From Roseobacter sp. (GTDB taxonomy: Bacteria > Pseudomonadota > Alphaproteobacteria > Rhodobacterales > Rhodobacteraceae), in contig JAGXGZ010000061.1 in assembly GCA_024636495.1 (NCBI GenBank), positions 1-64,000 on the forward strand: a DNA stretch of 64,000 nucleotides, given 5' to 3'. Below the pieces are notes generated by a model. The model was not told the origin of the DNA, did not search any database, and worked only from the letters and a program-made list of their open reading frames with translations. A program made the translations under genes and the position numbers. Below are positions 26,765 through 36,751 of the stretch, in pieces. Position 1 is the first letter of the stretch; each line of letters opens with the position of its first letter.

Positions 26765-28423
26765 TTATTTTTTGGGTTCGGCCAATCCGTATTTAACAAG
26801 AAACATCACGCTGCGCTCAATCGTCAGAGGGTTCCAGTTCAGCTCTCGAGAGAGCGTTGCAAGGGCTTTGGCAGGCGCATCGGAAGGTGTATCAATCAGG
26901 GCCAACAGGATCCGTTCAAGCGTTTCTTGCTGTTCAAACGGATTGCCAATCGTACCGATCCGCCGGGTTTTATAAATCTCGCGCAGGTGTTGCACGGTGC
27001 CCGTTGCCACAAACGTCTCTGATTGGATCATGGGCGCGTCGCTTGCGTAGCTGGCAAACAGATCGAACGGCAGGGGGCCGACCGGATTGGCGCGCGACTG
27101 TGCGGTCGTATTGGCCCGCCTGATCTGCGCCAACTCACCCCATAGATCCTGCATGACGGGGATGATATTGGACCAGTCATACACCTGTCTGGCACGCGTT
27201 TGGGCCGCACGCCCCATGCGCTGGCGCAGGTCGGTGTTGCGGGCAAGTTCGGCAAACGCATCCGCCATCTGCCCCACATCAATCGACGTCAGCGATGACA
27301 GCCGCGCGCTATATTGCGGATAGGACAGGCTGCCGACCAGATATCCATGGCCTTCGGGGCGGCTTGCGTTGGGCTGTACCGTGCGGGTCGGGATGCGAAA
27401 CCCGACGTCGGGTGTCACGGTATCGCGCATGCCGTCCCAGTCGGACACGACCACTGGCAGTCCTGCGGCCATCGCCTCGATCGGGGCAAGACCAAAAGTT
27501 TCCTGAACATTGTCGATGGGAAAGGTGAAAATATCGCCCCCCGACAAGACTTCAGCGCGCGCGGTTGCATCGCCCCCATCCATGTGAAGATAGGACACAT
27601 CCGGCATCAAAAGGGCAGCACATTCGCTGAATACGTTGCGCGAATAATCATCCGAGAAAATACCGCAGGCGATAAAATGCAAACGCTTGGTGGTGCCAAG
27701 TGCGGCTTGCGCCCGTTGCAGGGATATAAACAACGGGCCGGGATCAAACTTGCCGTAGGGCAAAAGCCGCGACAAGGTCACCACGGCAATGTCGTCTTCG
27801 GTCCAGCCCAAACGGGTGCGCAGGGTGTTGGCCGCCACCGGATCATGGGCGAAATCATCACAGTTTATGCCCAGCGGTATTATGGGCATTTGCGGCCGTG
27901 GCGGCAGGTTGCCAAAGCGTGCCTTCAGCGCCTCGTCTGCCAGTTCGATATTGCGCACTGTGGCTGCATGGACGGATTTCGAGGTGCAGATTACCGCGTC
28001 CCACTCGGCTTGTGGTCCGGCCCGCAGATCGTGCATGCCGCGCATCACTGCTTGGGTGGCTGTGGTGTGGGTTATCCCGCAGATCGAATAGGCATCCATC
28101 CCGAACGCCTGCCGTTTCCACAACAGTTCCGCATAGTTTGGGGCCGGGAAATAGACTGTACCGACCGGGGTCATCTGGTGCGGCGTTTCTTCGAACGCCT
28201 CGCGTGCGGGAATGTCGCGCCCATGGTCTTTCAACAGGTCGGCAAAACTGCTGGCGCTTTGGCTTCCTGTGGTCAAAGACACGAATTCCGTGACATCGGC
28301 ATGGGAAAAGAACCCCCTGAGAAAAGAAGCACCCGCCACGCGGCGGCCATTGATGCCATTTTTATCGGGGCGATAGCCATCATCTTTGTACCAGATGGCC
28401 GCATTGCGATCAGGATTAGTCAT
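26765..28423 (-). CDS. Glycosyltransferase, GT4-like (group 1)
   Basis: A 552-residue protein starting at ATG 28423, overlapping the end of the preceding gene by 8 bp. A GT-B fold is indicated by the C-terminal donor-binding region: SRLLPYGKFDPGPLF and FPIDNVQETFGLAPIEAMAAGLPVVVSDWDGMRDTV, the E-x7-E motif of family 4. The last 100 residues form an extra helical tail not needed for catalysis. Together with the coupled methyltransferase it probably builds and modifies a surface sugar. Acceptor unknown. Confidence 0.82.
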   Translation of the reverse strand: MTNPDRNAAIWYKDDGYRPDKNGINGRRVAGASFLRGFFSHADVTEFVSLTTGSQSASSFADLLKDHGRDIPAREAFEETPHQMTPVGTVYFPAPNYAELLWKRQAFGMDAYSICGITHTTATQAVMRGMHDLRAGPQAEWDAVICTSKSVHAATVRNIELADEALKARFGNLPPRPQMPIIPLGINCDDFAHDPVAANTLRTRLGWTEDDIAVVTLSRLLPYGKFDPGPLFISLQRAQAALGTTKRLHFIACGIFSDDYSRNVFSECAALLMPDVSYLHMDGGDATARAEVLSGGDIFTFPIDNVQETFGLAPIEAMAAGLPVVVSDWDGMRDTVTPDVGFRIPTRTVQPNASRPEGHGYLVGSLSYPQYSARLSSLTSIDVGQMADAFAELARNTDLRQRMGRAAQTRARQVYDWSNIIPVMQDLWGELAQIRRANTTAQSRANPVGPLPFDLFASYASDAPMIQSETFVATGTVQHLREIYKTRRIGTIGNPFEQQETLERILLALIDTPSDAPAKALATLSRELNWNPLTIERSVMFLVKYGLAEPKK

Positions 28424-29237
28424 GCGCTTGCATCCACAGCCAGGGGGTTGGTCCCATGCGCCATTCCCACACACATAAAACGCGGTCCAGATCAGACAGG
28501 TCTTCCATCCAGTCGGGAAGCGCGCTCATGTCCACGCTGCGCCCGATCCGTTCAACCTTGTGCGTCGCGGCAAACCGCTTGGCGATCCTGTCGGACAGCC
28601 CCGCATCAAAGCAATCATGAACTTCGACCAGAATATCCGCCTTCTGCAATCCCGGTGCGGCGTGTGGATCAAGCAACTGTGCCTCTGCACCCTCGATGTC
28701 ACATAGCACCAGCGTTTTTTGGTCTTTACAGCGGTCAAAACCCGAATGGTCGATCGTGCCGCCCACCTGCACCCGTTCGGCGACACCGTTCAGGGCAGCC
28801 AAAGCGCGGCAGGTATCTTGCGCCTTGGGGTTTGTATCATGCGCGAGAACCTGAACATCGGGCATTCTGCGCGCAAGACCCACAGCATAATACCCTTCCG
28901 CACAGCCAACATCCAGAATTTGTGGATAGGCGCGCGCGATGATGGCTTCGAACACGGGTATCAAGGACGCCTCGTAACATCCCAAAAGGCGCGCCATGCC
29001 CGCCCCTTCGGTGGCTTTCACATCATAGTTCATGCCTTTGAACGGGCCGGAATGGACAACGCGCCCCTCGCGTGCAGCAAACGTGTTTTCAAGGATCTGC
29101 GCGCGCCACTTGGCCAGCAAACGCAGCGAATTATGCAATTTCGCGGCATCGGGCGGCCCGTCCAGCATCGCTTTGAGATCACGGGTCACGGCTTGCGTCA
29201 GGCCGGACGGCGCGGGGTTTGTTTGGGGGGGAGGCAC
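28416..29237 (-). CDS. SAM-dependent methyltransferase (FkbM-like)
   Basis: A 273-residue protein with a Rossmann-type SAM site ILDVGCAEGYYAVGLA and a later acidic motif VLCDIEGAEAQLLD, the second typical of FkbM-like enzymes (DIEGxE). The start codon at 29237 has GGAGCTTAC upstream. It overlaps the glycosyltransferase gene downstream by 8 bp. O-methylation of a sugar is a reasonable inference. Confidence 0.78.
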   Translation of the reverse strand: MPPPQTNPAPSGLTQAVTRDLKAMLDGPPDAAKLHNSLRLLAKWRAQILENTFAAREGRVVHSGPFKGMNYDVKATEGAGMARLLGCYEASLIPVFEAIIARAYPQILDVGCAEGYYAVGLARRMPDVQVLAHDTNPKAQDTCRALAALNGVAERVQVGGTIDHSGFDRCKDQKTLVLCDIEGAEAQLLDPHAAPGLQKADILVEVHDCFDAGLSDRIAKRFAATHKVERIGRSVDMSALPDWMEDLSDLDRVLCVWEWRMGPTPWLWMQAHD

Positions 29238-29362
29238 CTGTAAGCTCCTTTTTAGTTTCTGTCAGCTAAGCCTGATCAGACCGGGCGGGCAAGGGTCGTG
29301 GCCCTTATTCGGGCAGAAACAAAGGCCAGCTTGTGTGGCAGCCACGCGGTGGCCCAGCAAAC

Positions 29363-29692
29363 TCAGCCTTCCAGCAACGCTTTCTGAACGGCGTCGTCCC
29401 AGCCCAGATAGAACGCATCCTGATCCCGAAACACGGGGCGGGCCATCAGTTTGGGTTGCGAAGATATCTGCGCCTCGGCTTCCGAGTTTTTCAGCCAAGT
29501 GCTAAGCGCGCGGTAGTCATTGGTTGTCCGGTCGACCAAGCGGTCCCCGAATTCTGCAATCAATTCAGCCAATTCGCCCTCGTCCAAAGGGTCGGCGCGT
29601 ATATCGCGAAAGATAACGTCCTTGCGTTCCGCTTCCAATGCCTTGCGGGCCTTTTGGCAAATCGCACAGGTGCTGATCCCGTACATCATCAT
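29363..29692 (-). CDS. ArsC/Spx-family thioredoxin-fold protein
   Basis: A 109-residue protein of the arsenate reductase/Spx family, beginning MMMYGISTCAICQKARKAL. The N-terminal C9-A-I-C12 motif resembles YffB-like members rather than the single-cysteine arsenate reductases. The C-terminus carries KLMARPVFRDQD, with the family's Arg. No arsenic-resistance genes are nearby. Its cellular role is therefore open: a thiol reductase or regulatory protein. Confidence 0.78.
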   Translation of the reverse strand: MMMYGISTCAICQKARKALEAERKDVIFRDIRADPLDEGELAELIAEFGDRLVDRTTNDYRALSTWLKNSEAEAQISSQPKLMARPVFRDQDAFYLGWDDAVQKALLEG

Positions 29693-29737
29693 ATCACAGT
29701 CTCCCTTGGCGCTGAGCCTGCAAACTCCTACATCAGA

Positions 29738-29778
29738 CCAGCAAAGGCAAGCACGTCCAATCTGCCCGCCTTTGCTGG
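29738..29778. repeat. REP-like palindrome between dabA and the ArsC-like gene
   Basis: Perfect 11-bp arms (CCAGCAAAGGC and GCCTTTGCTGG) enclose a 19-bp loop. It resembles the dispersed palindromes that read IPAKAG when translated, common between genes in proteobacteria. It could end dabA transcription, although there is no T-run. Copy number in the genome cannot be seen here. Confidence 0.5.
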
Positions 29779-29785
29779 AATGTCG

Positions 29786-32200
29786 TTATGCGGCAGCCTC
29801 GAGCGCCGTGTTGCCGGGCAGCTCAACGGCCTCCCACGCCAGATCGCCAACGTATCTTTGTGCCATGTGCCCCTTTTCATCCAACAAGAACAGATGCAGC
29901 CAGCTGTTGTCGAAAAGCGCTTTGACCTGCGGGTGGCGCGCGAGCACGTCGGAAACCGCCTTGGCAGGTGCCTCGACGCAGACCGACAGGCGCAGCGGAT
30001 CATGGGCGAACCGTTTCCCGTCATGCACTGATTGCCACGGCAGCCCTGAGCGCAGATTGCCGCCGTTGCCTTCTACAACGCCGATGCCCCCGGTGACGTT
30101 ATGCAGCAACTTGTTTCCGGCCCCGAAAACATCGGGTGCCACGACCGAGCCGTAATATTGCAGACTGATCCAGCTGGCGACAACGACAGGGGCGGTCAGG
30201 ATCAGCTCCAACACGGCGAACCCGTCATCTTTGGTCCAGTCGTAATCGTGCAGAAAGGCGCGCCCGGCCAACCCCTTGCCACGGGTTCTGGCGCGCGGTG
30301 CCGCAATCAGGGCGTTACACCCCGCCAGTGCCCATTCGGGGCGGGTTTCAGCCCAGTCTGTGCTGCGGTGCCTAAGGGTGGCGGCGTCCTGCGCCCGGGG
30401 CAGGCGCAAGGCCCGTTCCGTTCTGGTGATCTTTCCTGCTGCAGCAAGCCAGTCCTTGGCCTTGCGCAGTGCGACCGTTGGGCTGGATTGGCCTGTATCG
30501 TCCTCAAACAGGGTCACACCGTCGGTCGTCGTATCATGCAGTCCGGCCATAAAAACGGTATCCGCCGGGATTGTGATCCCGTCTTGTTCCAAACCCGCCC
30601 GCACGTCCGGTTCGTTCAGCATCGCCGCCAACAGCCGCGCGTTCACATCGCCTTTGTACCCGCCACAGGCACCGCAATGCAGTGCGCTTTCATGGGGGTT
30701 ATTCGCAACACTGGCCCCATGGCCCACCAGCAAGACCAGCGGCGCAAAGTTATCGGTCAATGACATGGCCCGCAGGATCTTAGCTGCCGCCGCGATCCTG
30801 CCTTGCAGGTCAAACTGGTCACTGAACCGGGGCTGAGGGGCGGCTTTTTGGGGGGCGTGTGGCAAGCTAAGCGCATCGCGCGCCAGCTTGGCTGCATAAA
30901 GCGGTCCGGTGGCTTCGACAAAGGCGAAAGACGACACGGCGGCCAGTTTGAACCGCCCCCATGCGCGGATCGCCCGCGCCATCAGACGGGCGGATTGATC
31001 GGCATCCTCATGGTCTTTGTGGGCCGTGGTGCTGGTCAAGCCGGGCGATAACAGCACGGGAAGCCGCGCCTCTTCGACGTCTGATGCAAAGCCGCGGTGG
31101 GACGGTGTCAGTCCGAAGAAACCCGCAAATCCAAGTGTTTGTATGGATGGGTCAAGGCTTTCCAATGCGCGCCGGAACACTTCGGAGCGCACATCGATGC
31201 AAAACGCGGCCTGCACTGCGGGGCGACCCGTTGTTTGGGGCTGACCTTGGGAGGCAAGCGCGGTTGCAAGGGCGCGCTGGCCCGCGCGTTCTGCCGCGTC
31301 TTGCAGCACCCCAGAAGCGATTTGCGCAGCCGTCGGCGCTGGCGGTGTTGCGTGGGCGGTCCGGATTTCGGCCCAACTGTCCGCAATTTGGGATTTGTAC
31401 TGAAGCAACAGCGCTTGTTCCCAGATCAGACGGATTGCCAGCATATCAGTCGTAATCGGATCGCTTTGCCCTTTCAGCTCGGCCTGCCAAAGGCGATACC
31501 GCGCCACCTGTGACCACCCGCCCATACCCAACAGCAGCTGGTGAAAGTAGGTGACTGAGGCGTCTGGGGTAAGCTCTAGCGTGTCGCAGGCCAGCGCAAG
31601 CGAGGTTCTTGCGCGCCCCGGCAGGGCTGCCACAAAGCCTGCAAATCCCTTGAGGCCTGCGATTTCGGGCGTCAGATCCCGACTGGCAAAGATTGTCCAG
31701 CTTTCGAAGGCGTCGCGCCCGGGGGTGACTTGCCATAGCGCTTGGCCCGCGTCGAAATACCCAGATGCCCACGCACCGATCCGGTCCTCGATCAACCCCG
31801 GCCAATCAATGCCAGAGACCGCCTGTGCCAAGTGCGCAATTGTGGGAAGCGCCTGCACAACGTCATCGCACGCCGAAGCGGCAGCCTTTAGTGCGGCAAC
31901 GCTTTGGGGCGCGCCCGCAGGTGCGTTGACCAAGGCGGCCCCCAGATCTGCATCCGTGATCGTCCCGTCTGCAATGCGGTCGTTGTACCACGCGTTGGGC
32001 ATCGTCGCCGTGACGCCCGCCACCCGCCCCAACAGCCCGGACACCTCGGCAAGGGTCTGGCCGGTCTGGCCCAGAAACGGGTTCACCGCGACAGAAGATG
32101 ACAAAGGCCAAAGCGGCGGGATGGTGCGGCTTGACGCCTCGGACGCTGCGATGATTTCAAGATGTGCGCCGGAAAACCCGGCATGTGTACCCGACTTCAT
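29786..32200 (-). CDS. dabA: DabA, inorganic-carbon transport subunit (UPF0753/DUF2309)
   Basis: An 804-residue protein; I start at ATG 32200, overlapping the dabB end, since 43 upstream codons have no family character. It belongs to the UPF0753/DUF2309 family. The zinc site of the carbonic-anhydrase-like core matches Halothiobacillus DabA: C334 and D336 in FCIDVR, H494 in VGHGAS and C509 in [11 protein letters not shown], including the 15-residue spacing from His to Cys. DabA with DabB traps CO2 as bicarbonate in the cytoplasm, driven by an ion gradient. Confidence 0.92.
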   Translation of the reverse strand: MKSGTHAGFSGAHLEIIAASEASSRTIPPLWPLSSSVAVNPFLGQTGQTLAEVSGLLGRVAGVTATMPNAWYNDRIADGTITDADLGAALVNAPAGAPQSVAALKAAASACDDVVQALPTIAHLAQAVSGIDWPGLIEDRIGAWASGYFDAGQALWQVTPGRDAFESWTIFASRDLTPEIAGLKGFAGFVAALPGRARTSLALACDTLELTPDASVTYFHQLLLGMGGWSQVARYRLWQAELKGQSDPITTDMLAIRLIWEQALLLQYKSQIADSWAEIRTAHATPPAPTAAQIASGVLQDAAERAGQRALATALASQGQPQTTGRPAVQAAFCIDVRSEVFRRALESLDPSIQTLGFAGFFGLTPSHRGFASDVEEARLPVLLSPGLTSTTAHKDHEDADQSARLMARAIRAWGRFKLAAVSSFAFVEATGPLYAAKLARDALSLPHAPQKAAPQPRFSDQFDLQGRIAAAAKILRAMSLTDNFAPLVLLVGHGASVANNPHESALHCGACGGYKGDVNARLLAAMLNEPDVRAGLEQDGITIPADTVFMAGLHDTTTDGVTLFEDDTGQSSPTVALRKAKDWLAAAGKITRTERALRLPRAQDAATLRHRSTDWAETRPEWALAGCNALIAAPRARTRGKGLAGRAFLHDYDWTKDDGFAVLELILTAPVVVASWISLQYYGSVVAPDVFGAGNKLLHNVTGGIGVVEGNGGNLRSGLPWQSVHDGKRFAHDPLRLSVCVEAPAKAVSDVLARHPQVKALFDNSWLHLFLLDEKGHMAQRYVGDLAWEAVELPGNTALEAAA

Positions 32201-33786
32201 GAGCTCTCTCCTGTGGTGGGGATGGTTTTTCTGGACCAGCCTCTGAGCAGGCGATCCTCTACGGCGTTGATGTAAAGCCCGTTTGACAGGTGGATGCGCA
32301 ACCCTTGTGCAGCGGGGTGATGCGACCACAGTGGCAGGGTCGATTGCGCCAGCGCCACCGCGCCAAAGCTAAAGAGCGACAGCAATATCAGCGCCCATTC
32401 CAGTGGTCCTGCCACAGGGGCAGGGGGCAAGGTGCCTGCCGTCAGCCATTCCGATCCGCGTTGCAGCGCCAGATAGGCGATGGTCGCCACGACAGACATC
32501 AGCGCCGTGCGCCTTGTCAGGTTACGCGGTGCTGCGTCGGCCAGCCCTTGCGCAAGCAAATAAGCGACACCGAAGATCAAGATCGCACCCAAGGCAACGG
32601 CCTGCGGCGACTTTGTGCCAAACCCGATCAGCGCCCCCGAACAGATATAGACGACCCCGTAGATTGCGATTGCCAGCCCAAAAGCGCGCGTGACGGCAGC
32701 CAGATCAGGCACAGCAATAGGGCCGGGCCTGCGGATTGCTGCGATCCGTTCGACGGCACCGCCCGCCGACAGAAACGAATGCGCTTTGTAAAGCGAATGC
32801 GCCACGATGTGCAGCAGTGCGAGCGGAAACAGCGCCAGCCCGCATTGCAAGATCATGAACCCCATCTGTGACACAGTTGACCACGCCAGCGAGGCCTTGA
32901 CCGTGGGTTGGGTCAGCATGACCACGCCACCAAAAAGCGCGGTAAATCCGCCAAGTGCAACCAACACGGCCAGAACCAGCGGCGACAGCAGCATGACATC
33001 GGCGAAGCGGATCAAAAGGAACCCGCCGCCATTCACCACGCCTGCGTGCAACAGTGCCGAGACGGGGGTTGGGGCCTCCATCACCTCTGTAAGCCAGCCG
33101 TGGGTTGGAAACTGCGCTGACTTCAGCAGGGCTGCAAGGGCAAGCAGGGCCGCTGCACCGGTTGCCAACCCGCCGCCTTGGCCCAAGGCTGCGGCGTTTA
33201 GCATTTCCGAAATCTGTGTTGTCCCGTACGCTGCGATCAGCAGCAGGGTAGCGGCGATAAGGGCCAGATCACTAGCCCGTGCCGTGACAAATTTTTTGTA
33301 TGCAGCGCGCTGGGCTGCGATGCGGCTTGGATAAAACAACAGCAACTTGTGCAGCGCCAGACTGGTTGCAATCCACGCGCCCACGAATTGGATGATATTC
33401 GCCGATTGAACCAACAAGACCACAGCAGCCAGAGTAGCAAGCAGCCAGACCGTGAAATCCATCTGTCGCGCTTCGCCATCCAGATAGGTCCTGGCATAGC
33501 GCACGACGACCCAGCCGATGAACGTCACCAACAGCAGCATCGTGATACTGACAACATCGATGCGGGCAGACAGACCGACGCCGAGAACCCCGATCAGGGC
33601 GCTATCCCCAGCACCTTGCGTGATCAGGGTGGCAAGCGACGCGCTTGCGACTGCGAGGGCCGCAAGTGCCGCCGCTTCGCTTAGACGGGTAGCGCTGCGC
33701 GTGGGCAATGTGCGGTTGAAATGCAGAAAAATGGCCGTTCCGGAAAGGACGGCAGCGGCAAGAAGGGGCAGGAGGTGGATCAACAT
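32197..33786 (-). CDS. dabB: DabB, NuoL/MrpA-like membrane subunit of DAB
   Basis: A 529-residue membrane protein of the complex I NuoL/M/N antiporter family, with about 13 hydrophobic segments. The start ATG 33786 follows GGAGCC and gives [16 protein letters not shown]. Conserved transport motifs include [30 protein letters not shown]. It is the cation-translocating partner of DabA. The stop overlaps the dabA start, so the pair are coupled. Confidence 0.9.
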   Translation of the reverse strand: MLIHLLPLLAAAVLSGTAIFLHFNRTLPTRSATRLSEAAALAALAVASASLATLITQGAGDSALIGVLGVGLSARIDVVSITMLLLVTFIGWVVVRYARTYLDGEARQMDFTVWLLATLAAVVLLVQSANIIQFVGAWIATSLALHKLLLFYPSRIAAQRAAYKKFVTARASDLALIAATLLLIAAYGTTQISEMLNAAALGQGGGLATGAAALLALAALLKSAQFPTHGWLTEVMEAPTPVSALLHAGVVNGGGFLLIRFADVMLLSPLVLAVLVALGGFTALFGGVVMLTQPTVKASLAWSTVSQMGFMILQCGLALFPLALLHIVAHSLYKAHSFLSAGGAVERIAAIRRPGPIAVPDLAAVTRAFGLAIAIYGVVYICSGALIGFGTKSPQAVALGAILIFGVAYLLAQGLADAAPRNLTRRTALMSVVATIAYLALQRGSEWLTAGTLPPAPVAGPLEWALILLSLFSFGAVALAQSTLPLWSHHPAAQGLRIHLSNGLYINAVEDRLLRGWSRKTIPTTGESS

Positions 33787-33867
33787 AGAAGGCTCCGTCA
33801 GCGGGGATGGGTGTCGCGCTGTGATATTGAAAGCCAAGACTTTAATAAAATTCATTGTTTGCATCGG

Positions 33868-33890
33868 ATCGTTCGCTTAAAGCGAATGAT
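33868..33890. promoter_or_regulatory. Palindrome touching the LysR start codon, in the dabB/LysR divergent region
   Basis: TTCGCTT and AAGCGAA arms surround a single central A, and the symmetry extends to ATC/GAT at the outer ends with one mismatched pair. It ends immediately before the LysR ATG at 33891 and overlaps its ribosome-binding region. A likely autoregulatory site and activator site for dabBA; the protein bound is inferred. Confidence 0.55.
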
Positions 33891-34745
33891 ATGAATTATA
33901 ATCATCTGCGATATTTCTGGGAGGTCGCCCGCGACGGGAACCTGACACGCACAGCGGCGCGGCTGAATCTATCGCAGTCCGCCGTCTCTGTGCAGATCCG
34001 AAAGCTGGAGGATCGGTTGGGCCAGCCGGTATTCGAGCGGCGCGGAAGGCAGCTTCATCTGACCGAAGCAGGGCGCATCGCGTTGGACTATGCCGATACG
34101 ATCTTTGGGGCCGGTCAGGAACTGCTGGCCACGTTGCAACGCACAGCCAGTCCGCGTCAGGTCTTGCGGGTTGGTGCGCTGGCCACCCTTTCGCGCAACT
34201 TTCAGATTGAATTTCTGCGCCCGCTTCTGGGCAAGCCGGAGGTCGAGCTGATCTTGCGCTCGGGCACTTCGATGGAGCTGCTTTTGGGATTGGAGACGTT
34301 GCGGCTGGATGTTGTGCTGACCAACCGCAGTCCCGCCTCGGATGCGCTGACGTCGTTCATGGTGCATCCTGTGTCCGAACAGCCAGTCAGCATCATCGGG
34401 ACTGCCGCGCGGATCAATATGGGCCAAAGCCTGAAAGACCTTTTGGCGAAAAACCCGATGATTGTGCCCACGACGGATAGCCCCATCAGGGCGGGATTTG
34501 ACATGCTGTGCACGCGGCTTGATATCCGGCCCGTTCTTGCGGCAGAGGTCGACGACATGGCGATGATGCGTCTGCTGGCCCGCGAGGACATCGGTTTGGC
34601 ACTGCTGCCGCCGATTGTGGTGAAGAATGAACTTGAAACTGGCCTTCTAAAAGAAGCTCAACATGATGTAGGCCTGTCCGAGAGCTTTCAGGCGGTGACC
34701 ATCAAACGCAAATTCCCTAACCCCCTGCTTGCCTCGCTGTTTTAG
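33891..34745 (+). CDS. LysR-family regulator, divergent from dabBA
   Basis: A 284-residue LysR-type regulator, NhaR-like, starting MNYNHLRYFWEVARDGNLT at ATG 33891 (an in-frame ATG 36 bases upstream is less likely). The helix-turn-helix lies near TRTAARLNLSQSAVSVQIRKLE, and the co-inducer domain follows from about residue 90. LysR regulators adjacent to DAB genes commonly control them, possibly in response to CO2 limitation. The regulator's ligand is unknown. Confidence 0.82.
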   Translation: MNYNHLRYFWEVARDGNLTRTAARLNLSQSAVSVQIRKLEDRLGQPVFERRGRQLHLTEAGRIALDYADTIFGAGQELLATLQRTASPRQVLRVGALATLSRNFQIEFLRPLLGKPEVELILRSGTSMELLLGLETLRLDVVLTNRSPASDALTSFMVHPVSEQPVSIIGTAARINMGQSLKDLLAKNPMIVPTTDSPIRAGFDMLCTRLDIRPVLAAEVDDMAMMRLLAREDIGLALLPPIVVKNELETGLLKEAQHDVGLSESFQAVTIKRKFPNPLLASLF

Positions 34746-34884
34746 CGAAGCTGCCGGCTTTGATAGGACCGGTAGGACATCGCATAAAGGGTAAAGTCGG
34801 GCTGTTGCTGGCTATAGAAAGGAGACTTAAGGGGCGGACAGGGTCGCCGCGCCTGTCTCTAAGTCGGGTGGAGGGGTAAAACAG

Positions 34885-35214
34885 ATGTTGAGCGGCATTC
34901 GCATTATCCCAATCGAGGGCAATTTCCCCGTGCCTTTTTCTGCGATGCAATTGGTCGATCTGGGCGCAGATGTTGTCGCGCTTGCATCGCATGGGGTACT
35001 CATTTTAGCAGCTGATTGTATTTGGCCTTTTATGAAGGGCACGCAGATGCAATGCGACGTGGTTGATGAATGTTCGCAACTGCATGGCGGATATGGCTAC
35101 CTGAGCGACTAACCCATCGGTTAACTTTACGCAGATGCCCGCGTGCAAACGATTTATGGCGGTAGCAACGAGATCATGAAGCCGCTGATTGGCTGGTCTT
35201 TTGTCCCGCATTGA
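34885..35214 (+). pseudogene. Chimeric remnant: CaiB-type CoA-transferase 5' end joined to acyl-CoA dehydrogenase 3' end
   Basis: The frame opens MLSGIRIIPIEGNFPVPF and continues SAMQLVDLGADVV, which matches the start of family III CoA-transferases/racemases. After about residue 35 similarity changes: ECSQLHGGYGYLSD, then LYADARVQTIYGGSNEIMKPLI, the C-terminus of an acyl-CoA dehydrogenase. Two in-frame stops (35110 and 35122) interrupt the latter. It appears to be the scar of a deletion that removed most of two neighbouring genes. No function is expected. Confidence 0.75.
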
Positions 35215-35464
35215 TGGGGGGCGGGGGGCTGTATCCTTGATCATGGTGGCGTAGAAATGGGTCATGCAAGGCACAAGGCAAAAAGGGTTTGGGTGAATTT
35301 AATCCACACTGGCACCCATAGTTTAAGCCCACAGCACGCTTGCCCGAAAAGCTATCGTTCTTTAGTACAGCGATGAATGGCGTGAAAATATGATCCTAGA
35401 TCAAAGATTTATGGTCACTTCACGCGGCTGACGTTACGCACAACCTCTTGGAGTACTTTCCAAC
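35215..35464. other. Intergenic region without recognised gene
   Basis: About 250 bp upstream of the glycan cluster. I see no gene, hairpin or clear motif; a promoter for the cluster is expected here but not identified. Confidence 0.5.
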
Positions 35465-36706
35465 GTGAGAATATCGATAGTTATCCCGACACGCGACAGG
35501 GCCGCTTATTTGCGCTATTCGCTGGCCACTGCAACGGCGATTGCCGATCCTGACGTTGAAATCGTGGTAAGCGACAATGCCTCTGTCGACGAGACCGCAC
35601 AGGTTGTTGAAAATGCGAAAGACCCCCGGATCAAATATGTAAACACCGGCTCGCGTGTCTCGATGCGTCAAAACTTTGAATTCGCCTTGAAGCAAAGCAC
35701 GGGCGATTACGTGATTTTCTTTGGGGATGATGACGGGATCTTGGCCGGTCAGTTCCCGATGTTGCGCCGCATTCTGGAAGAACAGCGACCCGACGGCTTG
35801 AGTTGGGATTTCCCGGTTTATGGCTGGCCGACCGCAGGCCACCAGGGCCGGCTCGGCGGCTTGCGGATTGTAAAGCGGCGGCTGTTTGGTGGCCCGCAAA
35901 TGTTGGATGTGAACGACCGCAGGCGGGCAGCCGAAGGGGGGCGCATGGACAAACAGCATCCGATGCCCGCGATCTATCACGGGTGTGTCTCGCGGTCGTT
36001 TCTGGATCAGATATCGCATGCGGACGGGACGTGTTTTCTGGCACGCAGCCCGGATACCTACATCAACTATCGGACAATCCAGCACGGTGGTACTTTTTTA
36101 CACTGCGCCCATCCGTTCTCGATCAATGGATACAGCCCGGCGAGTACCGGCGGTGGCATCGCAGCACAGGGCAGTGCGGCGGATCCCAAGCCAACCAAAT
36201 CCAAGTTCGAGACAGAGCTTGAAACAGACCCGATCGACGATGTAATCCCATTGTCCAAATCAATGGCGTTGGGCTTTCTGGGGACGCTTGAAACCGTTCG
36301 ATCGCATTTCCCTACGCCGCCTCTGCATCCTGATTATACATCATGGTATGTCAGTGGTCTGGACAATATGCGCGGCAAAAACGAGAAGACCCGCGCCGAG
36401 ATTTTCGCGTCGCTGCGCCAGCACGCGGTAAAATTCGACGCGTTGCCTGCGTTGGAGGCGGCGCAAAAACCGTGGCGGCATCGTTTGCGAAAGCTGTCTG
36501 TAACGTGGGAAAAGAACCTTGCAAAGGTGAGCAGCTTTCGAATTAAGACGGCGCGTGGCGGTGAAAACACCATTCTGACTGCTGCACAAACCTGTGATGC
36601 CTTGCTTGGGGTTGATTATGATCTTGTCCTAAATGGTGACCTTGGCGCCCGATCCGGCTGGGCAAATGTCAAATCACGGGGTAAAAGCCTTGCAAACCAG
36701 ACCTAA
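35465..36706 (+). CDS. Family 2 glycosyltransferase
   Basis: A 413-residue protein starting at GTG 35465 in CAACGTGAG. The first 130 residues form a GT-A fold: ISIVIPTRDRAAYLRYSL, then VVSDNASVDETA and FFGDDDG, the DxD-like metal site. The second half has no family I recognise, and may define the acceptor. First gene of a rightward five-gene cluster. Confidence 0.82.
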   Translation: MRISIVIPTRDRAAYLRYSLATATAIADPDVEIVVSDNASVDETAQVVENAKDPRIKYVNTGSRVSMRQNFEFALKQSTGDYVIFFGDDDGILAGQFPMLRRILEEQRPDGLSWDFPVYGWPTAGHQGRLGGLRIVKRRLFGGPQMLDVNDRRRAAEGGRMDKQHPMPAIYHGCVSRSFLDQISHADGTCFLARSPDTYINYRTIQHGGTFLHCAHPFSINGYSPASTGGGIAAQGSAADPKPTKSKFETELETDPIDDVIPLSKSMALGFLGTLETVRSHFPTPPLHPDYTSWYVSGLDNMRGKNEKTRAEIFASLRQHAVKFDALPALEAAQKPWRHRLRKLSVTWEKNLAKVSSFRIKTARGGENTILTAAQTCDALLGVDYDLVLNGDLGARSGWANVKSRGKSLANQT

Positions 36707-36751
36707 AACCCTCTGCCCACTGGTGCCGAACCGTAAAACAGGAACTTCAAT

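Noticed and set aside
27314-28942. 542-residue plus-strand frame
   Set aside because: Opposite the glycosyltransferase and methyltransferase genes, both with clear motifs.
30101-30836. Plus-strand frames opposite dabA
   Set aside because: DabA zinc motifs on the minus strand identify the real gene.
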